From Microbacterium keratanolyticum (GTDB lineage: Bacteria > Actinomycetota > Actinomycetes > Actinomycetales > Microbacteriaceae), in NCBI RefSeq assembly GCF_016907255.1, contig NZ_JAFBBQ010000001.1, forward strand, positions 1,116,001 to 1,180,000: a DNA stretch of 64,000 bases, written 5' to 3'. Under the pieces are notes generated by a model that was not told the origin of the DNA, did no database searches, and worked only from the letters and a program-made list of their open reading frames with translations. Positions 45,283-53,490 of the stretch are shown one piece after another (within the stretch, counting starts at the first letter, position 1; each line of letters opens with the position of its first letter). Made by a program: the position numbers and the translations under genes.

Positions 45283-45873
45283 TCAGTCCGGCAGGGTGGG
45301 GGACGCGGATGCTGCGCTCACGGGCGTTTCCAGGATCGCGGCGAGCGCGTGCTGAAGGGTCGTGAGCGGAAGCGGGTGCTCATGGATCTGGGCGTGCCAC
45401 AGGGTCCCGTCGATGAAGACGGCGGCGGCGCGCGAGCGCTCTTCACCATAGGTGGGCACGAGGGAGGTGACGAGCTCGTCGGACCAGTGCCGGGCGAGCG
45501 CGCGCAGGCGCGGGTCATGCACAGCCGCGGTGACCACGGCACGGTCTGCCTGCAGCGCCCGGGAGTCGCCGAGGTTGGCGTGCAGAAGCCCGGCGAGCGT
45601 GGCGGGGCTGACGCCCTGCGTGGCGAGGGTGTCGCGCACGACCGCCATCTGCGCATCCACATGCTCGACGAGCAGTTGCAGCGCGGCGGCGCGGAGATCG
45701 TCGAGGGTCGCGAAGTACTGGGTCGTGGCACCGAGGGGCACCTCGGCGCGAGCGGCGACCAGGCGGTGCGTAAGGGCATCGACGCCGATCTCGGTGATGA
45801 GTTCGGCAGCGGCAGTGACGATCGCGAGACGGCGCGCTTCAGGATCACGTCGACGACGCGCGGTCTCCGCCAT
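45283..45873 (-). CDS. TetR/AcrR family regulator
   Basis: 196 residues from ATG 45873 with AGGAGGTG upstream; the longer open frame runs through the operator and is rejected. N-terminal helix-turn-helix (ITEIGVDALTHRLVAARAEV, then TQYFATLDDL). It is co-directional with the RND gene and carries a TGTAC operator at its promoter, so it likely represses both. Confidence 0.93.
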   Translation of the reverse strand: MAETARRRRDPEARRLAIVTAAAELITEIGVDALTHRLVAARAEVPLGATTQYFATLDDLRAAALQLLVEHVDAQMAVVRDTLATQGVSPATLAGLLHANLGDSRALQADRAVVTAAVHDPRLRALARHWSDELVTSLVPTYGEERSRAAAVFIDGTLWHAQIHEHPLPLTTLQHALAAILETPVSAASASPTLPD

Positions 45874-45890
45874 GACACCTCCTGAACACA

Positions 45891-45910
45891 TGTACATGTA
45901 CTTTTGTACA
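45891..45910 (-). promoter_or_regulatory. TetR operator
   Basis: Two overlapping inverted repeats: GTACATGTAC (45892-45901) and TGTAC-TTTT-GTACA (45897-45910). They lie 18 bases upstream of the tetR start. Confidence 0.7.
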
Positions 45911-45955
45911 TTCTCGCGTTGAGAGGTGGCTGTGAGATGAACGCGGAGCCTCTGC

Positions 45956-46315
45956 TCAGAACTGCGAGGCGACCGCCAATCCGAGCCCTGCCGCGAGGAC
46001 ACCGATGAGCAGCATCCCGATCGCATGTCCGGCAGCTGCTCGGCGCGCACCATCCCGCCACAGGGCGACCGTGTCGAGCATCGCGGTGCTAAAGGTCGTG
46101 TATCCCCCGAGGAAGCCTGCACCGACAAGGAAGAGCACCTCGGGGAGCAGGCCCACGACGACACCCAACGCGAACGATCCCGTGACGTTGATCACGAAGA
46201 CGCCCCACGGAAACCGACGCCCCGCCAGGCGCGTGACTCCTCGATCGACGAGGTAGCGCACCACTGCTCCCGCACCCCCGGCGAGCGCCGCGCAGAGAAA
46301 GAGCAGGGGACTCAC
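45956..46315 (-). CDS. crcB: Fluoride channel CrcB/FluC, subunit 2
   Basis: 119 residues with four membrane helices. The Fluc signature GGYTTFSTAML and the pore Asn in INVTGSFALG are present. It exports fluoride; tandem crcB genes usually make an asymmetric dimer. Start overlaps the stop of the other crcB (ATGA). Confidence 0.94.
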   Translation of the reverse strand: MSPLLFLCAALAGGAGAVVRYLVDRGVTRLAGRRFPWGVFVINVTGSFALGVVVGLLPEVLFLVGAGFLGGYTTFSTAMLDTVALWRDGARRAAAGHAIGMLLIGVLAAGLGLAVASQF

Positions 46316-46713
46316 GCGGCACCACCCCCGGGAGCCTGCCGCGACCGCCCCAGCCAGAGGCCGAGCACCGCCGCACCGATGCCTATGGCGACGCTCACCA
46401 CGGCGTACCCAGCCGCGAGCCAGGGCGCGGCACCGCCGAGCTCGATGATCCCGACGGTGAAGGCGCTGTACGTCGTGAAGCCTCCCAGCAGCCCGGTGCC
46501 GAGGAACAGCCGGACACCTGACGATGCGGGCAGACGCGCGGCGAGCACCCCGAGCAGGAAAGATCCCGCGACGTTCGCCACGAGGATCGAGAGCGGCAGG
46601 CCCGCGGCATCCGGAATCACGAACCCGAGGGCGAGGCGAGCGGCCGTCCCCAGCGTGCCACCTGCGGCCACGAGGAGCACGCGAGTGACTGACGCGGGGT
46701 TCACGCTCGCCAC
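46312..46713 (-). CDS. crcB: Fluoride channel CrcB/FluC, subunit 1
   Basis: 133 residues from GTG 46713 (GTG 46704 also possible). Signature GGFTTYSAFTVG and pore Asn in VANVAGSFLLG. Only 12 bases separate it from the MerR-TipAS stop, so there is no room for a fluoride riboswitch, and it is probably transcribed from the MerR promoter. Confidence 0.94.
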   Translation of the reverse strand: MASVNPASVTRVLLVAAGGTLGTAARLALGFVIPDAAGLPLSILVANVAGSFLLGVLAARLPASSGVRLFLGTGLLGGFTTYSAFTVGIIELGGAAPWLAAGYAVVSVAIGIGAAVLGLWLGRSRQAPGGGAA

Positions 46714-46725
46714 TCTACTCGCGGC

Positions 46726-47496
46726 CTAAAGCGACCGCTCGGCGTAGACGCGCAGCGCGTCGCGCACGAACTCCGCACCGGCCGTGCCGCCGGCGGATGT
46801 CTCATAGTTCTTCGCGAAGCGCGGATCGGCGACGTACATCTCACCGAGCCCGAGCACGTAGCCCCTGATGTCACCGCCGTTCGCCGCGGGCGTGCCGGGC
46901 ACTGAACGGAGCCAGGCGACATGCCGCGCGGCGAGCTCCTGCGCAGCATCCGCGTCCGCAGGGACGCCCGACTCCGCGGCGGCGATCCAGTCGCGGCCGA
47001 GTTGAGCGACGCGCTCCTGGAACGCGGCGCGCTCTTCGGGCGTCTGACCTCGCCACCAGCGATCGCCGTCGGCGTAGGCCTTCGCGCCCCAGCGCTGCTC
47101 CACCTCCTCCTTGTACTGCGTGTGATCGAATCCGTCGAACATGCTGTCGGTCATGAGCTCTTCCTTTCCGGTGAGGGCGTCGATGGTGTGCTCGACGGCG
47201 GCGATCTGCCGCGCGAGCCGGCCCTGCTCCTCACGAAGCAGGGCGAGATGGGTCTGCAGAGCGGATGCCTCGGAGCGCTCCCGCTCCAGCACTTCCGCGA
47301 TCTGCGGCAGGCCGAGCCCGAGCTCGCGCAGCAGCAGGATGCGCTGCAGGCGCACGAGGGCGCGCTCGTCGTAGTGGCGGTACCCGTTCGGCGCGATGCG
47401 ACTCGGCGGGAGCAAGCCGATGTCGTCGTAGTGGCGCAGCGCGCGGCTGGTCGTCCCCGCGAGACGGGCGACTTCCTGGATGGACCAATCGTTCAT
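46726..47496 (-). CDS. MerR family regulator with TipAS drug-binding domain
   Basis: 256 residues from ATG 47496. MerR winged helix 1-75 (SIQEVARLAGTTSRALRHYD), coiled-coil (about 80-115), then a TipAS domain (about 140-256). TipAS domains bind thiopeptides or other bulky drugs. The promoter dyad upstream has a 19-bp spacer, typical of MerR control, so it likely activates itself and the two crcB genes downstream. Confidence 0.93.
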   Translation of the reverse strand: MNDWSIQEVARLAGTTSRALRHYDDIGLLPPSRIAPNGYRHYDERALVRLQRILLLRELGLGLPQIAEVLERERSEASALQTHLALLREEQGRLARQIAAVEHTIDALTGKEELMTDSMFDGFDHTQYKEEVEQRWGAKAYADGDRWWRGQTPEERAAFQERVAQLGRDWIAAAESGVPADADAAQELAARHVAWLRSVPGTPAANGGDIRGYVLGLGEMYVADPRFAKNYETSAGGTAGAEFVRDALRVYAERSL

Positions 47497-47513
47497 GTGT
47501 CCCACCGTAGAAG

Positions 47514-47534
47514 TTGACGCTGCGGCAATGTCAA
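47514..47534 (-). promoter_or_regulatory. MerR-type promoter dyad
   Basis: On the minus strand TTGACATTGC-C-GCAGCGTCAA, 8 of 10 arm positions paired. TTGACA is a -35 box; 19 bases on is TACGGT as -10. The long spacer is the mark of MerR-activated promoters. Confidence 0.7.
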
Positions 47535-47571
47535 GACGCAGCACCCTGAGTCTTCACTGACCCCTCTTGAC

Positions 47572-47624
47572 AAAGTCGAGATATATCGTGTTATTGTTGG
47601 CACAACACGATATATCTCGACTTT
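47572..47624 (+). promoter_or_regulatory. Perfect 21-bp inverted repeat, probable PadR operator
   Basis: Arms at 47572-47592 and 47604-47624 with an 11-base spacer; the arm core is GTCGAGATATATCGTGTT. A -35 TTGACA (47567-47572) touches the left arm and a -10-like TTATTG (47591-47596) falls at its end, so binding blocks the promoter. The right arm ends 11 bases before the DUF4097 start. Confidence 0.85.
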
Positions 47625-47635
47625 ACGGAGAAATC

Positions 47636-48475
47636 ATGACCGAGAAGTGGCTCATCGCTCCCGGCGAAGAACGCGTCATCGACATCGACTCGGCGACCCG
47701 GCTGAAAGTCGGCCTCGTCGGCGGTCAGGTCGATGTCGTCGCGCACGACGAACCGAGCATCCGCATCGAGGTGCACGGCGTCACGGTGAAAGACCTGCGC
47801 GTGGAATCCGACGGCACGCAGATCGAGATCGACCACCCGCAGCTGGGCTGGGACAACTTCCTCGAGGTGTTCCGCAACTTCGGCTCCGGTGGACCCAAGG
47901 CAGAGATCAGTGTGGCCGTCCCGCGCAGCATCGCGCTCAACCTCGGCGTGGTGAGCGCCGGCGCGCTCATCTCCGGACTCACGACCGACGCGCGCCTCAA
48001 CACCGTCTCCGGCGACGTCATCGTCGACACGCACACCGGCGACCTCTCGCTCAACTCGGTGTCCGGCGATGTGCAGGTTCGCGATCTCACCGGCACCGTC
48101 TCGGCGAACAGCGTCTCCGGCGACATCGCCATCACCGGCGCCGTGAGTAAGGCGACCATCGACACGGTCTCCGGCGACATGGTCGTCGACGCACAGGGCG
48201 CCGTCAACTCGATCAACCTCAACACGATCTCGGGCAGCAGCACCGTGCGCCTCGACCACGCGCTGCCTGCCAACTACGTCGCGCGCACGCTGAGCGGCAA
48301 GCTCCTCATCGACGGCGTCGACCGCGGCGGCTCCGGCCCCACCACCTACACCGGCCAGTTCGGCGAACTCGCCGGATCCTTCGTCGATGTGCGCGCCAAC
48401 TCGGTGTCGGGCAACGTCACCGTGCTGCGGCACGCCCCGGTGTTCGTCGCCGACGACGAGGAGTGGGAATCATGA
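47636..48475 (+). CDS. DUF4097 family beta-strand repeat protein
   Basis: 279 residues from ATG 47636, with GGAG upstream. The middle (about 100-220) has short repeats built on SVSGDV/TVSGDI, giving a right-handed beta-solenoid. There is no signal peptide. DUF4097 proteins are often encoded with PadR regulators and membrane proteins in envelope-stress type operons; molecular function unknown. Its stop overlaps the padR start (ATGA). Confidence 0.9.
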   Translation: MTEKWLIAPGEERVIDIDSATRLKVGLVGGQVDVVAHDEPSIRIEVHGVTVKDLRVESDGTQIEIDHPQLGWDNFLEVFRNFGSGGPKAEISVAVPRSIALNLGVVSAGALISGLTTDARLNTVSGDVIVDTHTGDLSLNSVSGDVQVRDLTGTVSANSVSGDIAITGAVSKATIDTVSGDMVVDAQGAVNSINLNTISGSSTVRLDHALPANYVARTLSGKLLIDGVDRGGSGPTTYTGQFGELAGSFVDVRANSVSGNVTVLRHAPVFVADDEEWES

Positions 48476-49092
48476 CCCCCGCCGTCTTCTCGCACGGCGA
48501 CCTGCGCCTGTACCTGCTGTCGCTTCTCGCTGAAGCGCCGCAGCACGGCTACGGGATCATCCAGGCACTCACCGACCGCACGGGCGGCACCTACACTCCG
48601 AGCGCAGGAACGATCTACCCCCGCCTGGCGAAGCTGGAAGAGGAGGGCCTGGTCACCAAGACCGTCGAAGGCCGCACCTCGATCTACGCCATCACCGATG
48701 CCGGCCGGGCAGAACTCGCATCCCGCCAAGGCGACCTCGCCGGAATCGAGTCCGAGCTCACCGACTCGGTGCGCCTGATCGCGAACGAAGTGCGACAGAG
48801 CGTGAAAGAGGCCATGCGCAGCCTGCGCGCCGATCTCGCATCCGCCGCGAAGGACGACCGCTCCACAGCCAAGAAGCGCGCGTCGTCGTCGCCGATCGAT
48901 GAGGAGCGCGCGCTGAGTCGCGAGCTGCTCGCCCGGGCGGATGCGTCAATCAACGCCTTCCGCGCGCAGGTGCGCGCCGACCTGCGCACGCACGTCGCCC
49001 GCGGCGGCGCCGTGCAGACGTCGACGATCACCGACCTGGAAGCGTCGCTCGACTCCGCCGCCCACGCGATCACAGCGGCACTGAGCAAGTAG
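48472..49092 (+). CDS. PadR family transcriptional regulator
   Basis: 206 residues from ATG 48472. N-terminal winged helix with the PadR signature LRLYLLSLLAEAPQHGYGII and TPSAGTIYPRLAKLEEEGLV, then a long helical C-terminal part (about 100-206) for dimerisation. Probably represses its own operon through the 47572 inverted repeat and may also act at 50659. Confidence 0.94.
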   Translation: MTPAVFSHGDLRLYLLSLLAEAPQHGYGIIQALTDRTGGTYTPSAGTIYPRLAKLEEEGLVTKTVEGRTSIYAITDAGRAELASRQGDLAGIESELTDSVRLIANEVRQSVKEAMRSLRADLASAAKDDRSTAKKRASSSPIDEERALSRELLARADASINAFRAQVRADLRTHVARGGAVQTSTITDLEASLDSAAHAITAALSK

Positions 49093-49106
49093 CAGCAACA
49101 CCGCAC

Positions 49107-49150
49107 GCCAGAAGCCCGCTCCCGGATGCATCCGGGAGCGGGCTTCTGGC
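49107..49150. terminator. Bidirectional terminator, perfect 22-bp palindrome
   Basis: Arms at 49107-49128 and 49129-49150, complementary throughout, centred on GGATGCATCC. It separates the convergent padR and universal stress protein genes. Confidence 0.88.
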
Positions 49151-49158
49151 TGCGGAGG

Positions 49159-49704
49159 CTACTCCGCGAAGATGTCCTTGTCGTCAGCGACGGGCTCGTC
49201 GAGCGGAACGATCAGAATGGGGCGGTGCTGGCGGTGTGAAAGCCGCGCAGCCACGGATCCGGTGAAGAACTCGCGGATGGACTCGCCGATACCTCGCTGG
49301 CGTGTCCCGACCACGATGAGTTCGGCATCCACCTTGTTCGCGAGGTGCTTGATGGCGATCGCCGGATCACCAACGAGCTGACGGGCTGTCCAGGTCAGGC
49401 CACTGCCCTGGAGAGCGTCGGCACTCACCCGCTGCACCTCTTCGAACTCGGCGACGCCCGCTTCGAGGTTGAGGTCGATCGGCGCGGAATGCACGTAGCC
49501 GTCCGGATCTTCGTAGGTGACGAAGCGCGTCACATCGACATGGACGACGACGAGCGGAGCCGAGAACAGCTGTGCGTAGCGCACGCCTTCGGCAAGCACA
49601 CGTGCGGGCTGATGCGGCTGCACGGCAACAATCACGGCGCCCCGCAGCTGCTCGTTCTGCAGCTCGCCCTCGGCGGGGGTGGAAGTCGGATCGGTCACGG
49701 TCAT
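49159..49704 (-). CDS. Universal stress protein (UspA family)
   Basis: 181 residues from ATG 49704, with GAAGGG upstream. Single USP domain with the ATP-binding pattern GTRQRGIGESIREFFTGSVA (GX2GX9GS-type) and VVHVDV at the first strand. The N-terminal 20 residues are a nonconserved polar extension. Divergent from the DUF3073 gene. Confidence 0.93.
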   Translation of the reverse strand: MTVTDPTSTPAEGELQNEQLRGAVIVAVQPHQPARVLAEGVRYAQLFSAPLVVVHVDVTRFVTYEDPDGYVHSAPIDLNLEAGVAEFEEVQRVSADALQGSGLTWTARQLVGDPAIAIKHLANKVDAELIVVGTRQRGIGESIREFFTGSVAARLSHRQHRPILIVPLDEPVADDKDIFAE

Positions 49705-49771
49705 CTTCCCTTCGCTCAGAGGGAACCAGGGCTCCCTCACGTACGTGCGTGCTATCCTGAATGCTACTCTT

Positions 49772-49830
49772 ACCGGCCTGGAGCCGGTGTCGTGAATGCC
49801 CGAGCCGCATAGGTCTGCGGGCCGTACTCG
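49772..49830 (+). ncRNA. Structured leader of the DUF3073 gene (candidate)
   Basis: Two stems precede the start: ACCGGC-CTGGA-GCCGGT (49772-49788), and CGAG/CTCG (49801, 49827) enclosing CCGCA-N6-TGCGG. A possible -10, TATCCT, is at 49753-49758. A ribosome site, GAGGGGG, follows the second stem. It could be a regulatory leader; no known riboswitch is recognised. Confidence 0.35.
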
Positions 49831-49846
49831 TGAGGGGGTCTCGCGC

Positions 49847-50032
49847 ATGGGCCGTGGCCGTCAGAAGGCGAAACACACAAAGATCGCCCGCGAACTCAAG
49901 GCGTACTCTCCGTCGGTGAACTACTCGGCGCTGGAGCGCGAACTCGGTAGCACCACCGAGGAAGACGCCTACGTCGACAAGTGGGCCGACCAGTACGCGG
50001 ACGAAGACGAAGACGAACTCGAGAAAGCCTGA
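49847..50032 (+). CDS. DUF3073 domain-containing protein
   Basis: 61 residues from ATG 49847. Starts GRGRQKAKHTKIARELKAYS (basic) and ends in an acidic tail (DEDEDELEKA), the DUF3073 pattern. It is conserved in actinobacteria, usually near purF/purM as here. Function unknown; the charge pattern suggests RNA or ribosome contact (inference). Confidence 0.93.
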   Translation: MGRGRQKAKHTKIARELKAYSPSVNYSALERELGSTTEEDAYVDKWADQYADEDEDELEKA

Positions 50033-50045
50033 ACAGCGCTTTCTC

Positions 50046-50078
50046 GCCCCGGCCGTCGGTGACCCCGACGCCCGGGGC
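50046..50078 (+). terminator. Terminator after DUF3073
   Basis: GCCCCGGCCGTCGG pairs with CCGACGCCCGGGGC (one mismatch) 14 bases beyond the stop, followed by TTCGTCGTT. The rest of the gap to 50270 shows no other clear element. Confidence 0.7.
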
Positions 50079-50270
50079 TTCGTCGTTGGCGCCGACAGGA
50101 TGAGGTGCGGCGCGCGTACTCACCCCGGCCGCCCCTCTCGCGCGCGACCAAGAATGCAAAACAGCCCGCAGGCAGCATCCACGGGGCCGTTTCGCTGCTT
50201 TCGCCGATCGACCCGATCCGCCACCCGGCTGCTGCGCGCGGATGTGACTCGCTACGCGTGACGACCGAGA

Positions 50271-50645
50271 TCAGCTCTGCTGCGCGGCCTTGCGCGCCTT
50301 CGCCTCAGCGCGGCGCGCATTCCACCACGCCCAGAAACGCCCCAGCAAGCGCTTGAGCCAATCGGCCATCCGTCGCGCCCAGTGGAACTCGGTGCCGAGG
50401 ATCGCCAACCCCAGGAAGACGACGAGCCAGCCCGGACCGGGGAGCGGAACGAGCAACAGGCCGATCACCGCGACAAGACCGCCGAGGATTCCGACGGTGA
50501 TGCGGTAGCCGAGCTCGAAGCGCGGATGCTGCGCGACCCACGCACGCGCCCGTCGCAGCATCCGCCGGATCGGCCGGTCCGGATTCTCGCCCCGAGCGAT
50601 GTCCGCGCTGATCTCACGGGAGAGTTCGTTCGCCGCATCCGTCAT
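50271..50645 (-). CDS. TIGR02611/PGPGW family membrane protein
   Basis: 124 residues. Two membrane helices (about 45-90) around the family motif LVPLPGPGWLVVFLGLAILG, then amphipathic FHWARRMADWLKRLL and a basic C-terminus. Function unknown. A single copy of the PadR-type motif lies 14 bases upstream of its start. Confidence 0.92.
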   Translation of the reverse strand: MTDAANELSREISADIARGENPDRPIRRMLRRARAWVAQHPRFELGYRITVGILGGLVAVIGLLLVPLPGPGWLVVFLGLAILGTEFHWARRMADWLKRLLGRFWAWWNARRAEAKARKAAQQS

Positions 50646-50658
50646 GCAGCGAGCATCT

Positions 50659-50677
50659 CACGATATATCTCGAATTT
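50659..50677 (-). promoter_or_regulatory. PadR-type operator half-site
   Basis: CACGATATATCTCGAATTT matches the right arm of the 47604-47624 repeat at 18 of 19 positions. It precedes the TIGR02611 gene, suggesting shared control. Confidence 0.7.
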
Positions 50678-50722
50678 CCTGTGAACCGGTATCGCCGTGC
50701 TCGGTCGCAGACCGAGCCTCGG

Positions 50723-52012
50723 TCACCAGGCCCCGTGGCGCGCTTCCCACTCGTCTTCGACGGTGCGACGGCGACCGGCGATCCATCCGGCCGGAAGGAT
50801 CAGCACGAGCATGACCCCGAGCAGGATCAGAGGCACCTGCCACCCGTCGGTCAGCCCATGGATCACGCCGACGAGCGGGGGGAAGATCGCCGCGACGCTG
50901 TACGCCACGCTCTGCGCGAAGCCGCTCAGCGCGACCGCGGTCTCATGCGTGCGCGCCCGCACGCTCATGAGCACCAGGCCCAGGGGGAACATGATGCCCG
51001 TCATCCCGAGCAGCACCACCCACAGGGGCAGCGCGGCCGTCGGCGCGAACAGCAGGCCGAGCACGCCCAGCACCCCGCCGATCGCGCCGATGAAGAACAG
51101 CGGACGGGTGGCCTGCCATCGCACGACCAGAATCGGCACGAGCAGCGCGCAGGGCAGGCCGATCGCCCCGAACAGCGAGAGCAGCGCGCCCGCCTGCGCG
51201 GGCGTCACCCCCGCGATGTCGATGAGGATCGCGGGAAGCCACGCGAACGACGTGTACGCGATGAAGGACGAGGTCGCGAGCACGAGACCCGTCGCCCAGG
51301 CGAGGGGGATCCGCCAGAGACGTGCGAGCAGGTTGGGGCGTGCCGAGGTCACCGCGATGGGACCGGTGGCGAGCACACTCGGGTCTGTGCTGTCGAGACT
51401 CTCGGCGGAGGTCTTCACGACCGCGGCATCCGCGACCTGCGAAGGACGCAGCGCCAGCAGCAGCCAGGGCACCAAAGCGGCGACGACGAACACGAGCCAG
51501 AGACCGAGCGACACGCGCCATCCCGCCGCATCCGCCACCGGCACCGCGACCAGTGGCGGCAGGAACGTCGAGATCGCCATCATCGTCGAGTACAGCGTCA
51601 TCATGAGGCCGAGACGATCAGCGAAGTACTTCTTCACCAGCGGCGGCAGCAGCACGTTTCCGACGCCCACCGCAATGAACATCAGAACCGTGCTCATCAA
51701 CAGCATGGGCGCGCTGAACGAGAAAGCGCGCAGCCCCAGACCGATCGCCGACAGCACCAACACGGCGACCGCCAGGCGCTCCAAGCCGAACCGGCGCTCG
51801 AGTGACGGGGTGAGCAAGCCGAAGATCGCGAAACACACCGGCGGAGCCGAGCCGATCAGGCCGATGATGATCGGGGGCAGCACGAACTCATCGCCGATCG
51901 CCTCGTACAGCGGCGACAGCGAGGCGACGCCGGAACGCAACGAGAACGCGAAGAGGACGATGCCGAGCAGCGCGAGCACCCGCCCCTGCCAGAGCGGGCG
52001 GGACACGTTCAC
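50723..52012 (-). CDS. MFS transporter, CynX/NimT-like
   Basis: 429 residues from GTG 52012, overlapping the purF stop (GTGA). Twelve membrane helices and a long loop at about 195-220. The family includes cyanate and nitroimidazole transporters; substrate unknown. Coupling to purF hints at export or uptake of a purine-related compound, but this is only context. Confidence 0.9.
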   Translation of the reverse strand: MNVSRPLWQGRVLALLGIVLFAFSLRSGVASLSPLYEAIGDEFVLPPIIIGLIGSAPPVCFAIFGLLTPSLERRFGLERLAVAVLVLSAIGLGLRAFSFSAPMLLMSTVLMFIAVGVGNVLLPPLVKKYFADRLGLMMTLYSTMMAISTFLPPLVAVPVADAAGWRVSLGLWLVFVVAALVPWLLLALRPSQVADAAVVKTSAESLDSTDPSVLATGPIAVTSARPNLLARLWRIPLAWATGLVLATSSFIAYTSFAWLPAILIDIAGVTPAQAGALLSLFGAIGLPCALLVPILVVRWQATRPLFFIGAIGGVLGVLGLLFAPTAALPLWVVLLGMTGIMFPLGLVLMSVRARTHETAVALSGFAQSVAYSVAAIFPPLVGVIHGLTDGWQVPLILLGVMLVLILPAGWIAGRRRTVEDEWEARHGAW

Positions 52013-53484
52013 GATGTCTGGGTGTCCTCGACCCAGGCCAGGTACTCCTCCGTCACGGTGCCCGTGACGTACGTGCCGGTGAAGCAGCTCATGTCGAGCT
52101 CTTCCAGTGCGGAGCCCTCGATGATCGCGGCCTTCAGGTCTTCGACCTCCTGGAACACCAGGTAGTCGCAGCCGAGTTCCTCCGCCATCTGCGGGATCGT
52201 GCGGCCGTGGGCGATGAGCTCGTGACGCGAGGGCATGTTGATGCCGTACACGTGCTGGAAGCGCACGGGCGGAGCCGCCGAGGCGAAGGTCACCGAGAGT
52301 GCGCCCGCGTCGCGGGCCATCTGGATGATCTCCTTGCTCGTCGTGCCGCGCACGATCGAGTCGTCGATCAGCAGCACGTTCTTGCCCTGGAACTCCGTCG
52401 ACATCGCGTTGAGCTTCTGACGGACCGTCTTCTTGCGCACCGCCTGCCCCGGCATGATGAAGGTGCGGCCCACGTAGCGGTTCTTGTAGAAGCCCTCGCG
52501 GTACTCGATGCCGAGCTTGCGTGCGACCTCCATCGCCGCCGGACGGGACGAGTCGGGAATAGGCATGACCACGTCGATCTTGTCGCGCGGCACGTGCTTC
52601 GCGATCGTGTCGGCCAGGCGGTCGCCCATGCGCAGGCGCGACTCATACACCGAGACACCGTTCATGACGGAGTCGGGACGCGCCAGGTACACGTACTCGA
52701 ACGAGCACGGCGCCAGGGTGACGGCATCCGCGCACAGCTGGGAGTGCAGCACACCGTCGTTCGTGATGAAGACTGCCTCACCCGGCTCGACATCGCGGAC
52801 GATCTCATAGTCGGCGTTCTCGAGCACGAGGGATTCACTCGCCACGACCCACTCGTCGCGCATCGCGCCCGACTCGGGGTCGGTGGCCGTGCGGCGACCG
52901 AGCATGAGCGGACGGATGCCGTGCGGATCGCGGAAGGCGAGGAGGCCGTAGCCGGCGATCACGGCGATGACGGCGTAGGCGCCCTCGATGCGGGTGATCG
53001 TGTGAGACACGGCCTCGAAGATGCGCTCCGGATCGAGATCGACCGTCGAGGTCGTCGACTGCAGCTCGCCCGCGAGCACGTTGAGCAGCAGCTCGGTGTC
53101 GCTGGAGGAGTTGAGGTGACGGCGGTCGCGCTGCTCCATGTCGGCAGTCAGCTCACGCGTGTTGGTGAGGTTGCCGTTGTGCACGAGGATGATGCCGTAC
53201 GGCGCGTTCACGTAGAACGGCTGCATCTCCTCTTCGCTGGATGCGGTGCCCTTGGTGGCGTAGCGCACGTGGCCGAGGCCGACCGTGCCGAGCAGCGCGC
53301 GCATGTCACGGGTGCGGAACGCCTCGCGCACCATGCCGCTCGCCTTGGCCTGATGCATGACGCCGCTCGGCTCAGCCGTGGCGATGCCCGTGGCATCCTG
53401 CCCGCGGTGCTGCAGCAGAAGAAGAGCGTCGTAGATGTCCTGGTTGACCGGACCGGTGCCGACCATTCCGACGATGCCGCACAT
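52009..53484 (-). CDS. purF: Amidophosphoribosyltransferase
   Basis: 491 residues. Catalyses the first step of purine synthesis: PRPP plus glutamine to phosphoribosylamine. The N-terminal nucleophile Cys2 directly follows Met1 (MCGIVGMVG), so no propeptide is present. Glutaminase domain 1-240; phosphoribosyltransferase domain with VLLIDDSIVRGTTSKEI. Six bases after purM. Confidence 0.97.
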   Translation of the reverse strand: MCGIVGMVGTGPVNQDIYDALLLLQHRGQDATGIATAEPSGVMHQAKASGMVREAFRTRDMRALLGTVGLGHVRYATKGTASSEEEMQPFYVNAPYGIILVHNGNLTNTRELTADMEQRDRRHLNSSSDTELLLNVLAGELQSTTSTVDLDPERIFEAVSHTITRIEGAYAVIAVIAGYGLLAFRDPHGIRPLMLGRRTATDPESGAMRDEWVVASESLVLENADYEIVRDVEPGEAVFITNDGVLHSQLCADAVTLAPCSFEYVYLARPDSVMNGVSVYESRLRMGDRLADTIAKHVPRDKIDVVMPIPDSSRPAAMEVARKLGIEYREGFYKNRYVGRTFIMPGQAVRKKTVRQKLNAMSTEFQGKNVLLIDDSIVRGTTSKEIIQMARDAGALSVTFASAAPPVRFQHVYGINMPSRHELIAHGRTIPQMAEELGCDYLVFQEVEDLKAAIIEGSALEELDMSCFTGTYVTGTVTEEYLAWVEDTQTS

Positions 53485-53490
53485 AGGGGG

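Noticed and set aside
42359..45355. A 998-codon open frame on the plus strand opposite the RND gene
   Set aside because: Composition is shadow-like and the minus strand encodes an intact RND permease.
46714..46725. Fluoride riboswitch for crcB
   Set aside because: Only 12 bases separate the genes, too short for the aptamer.
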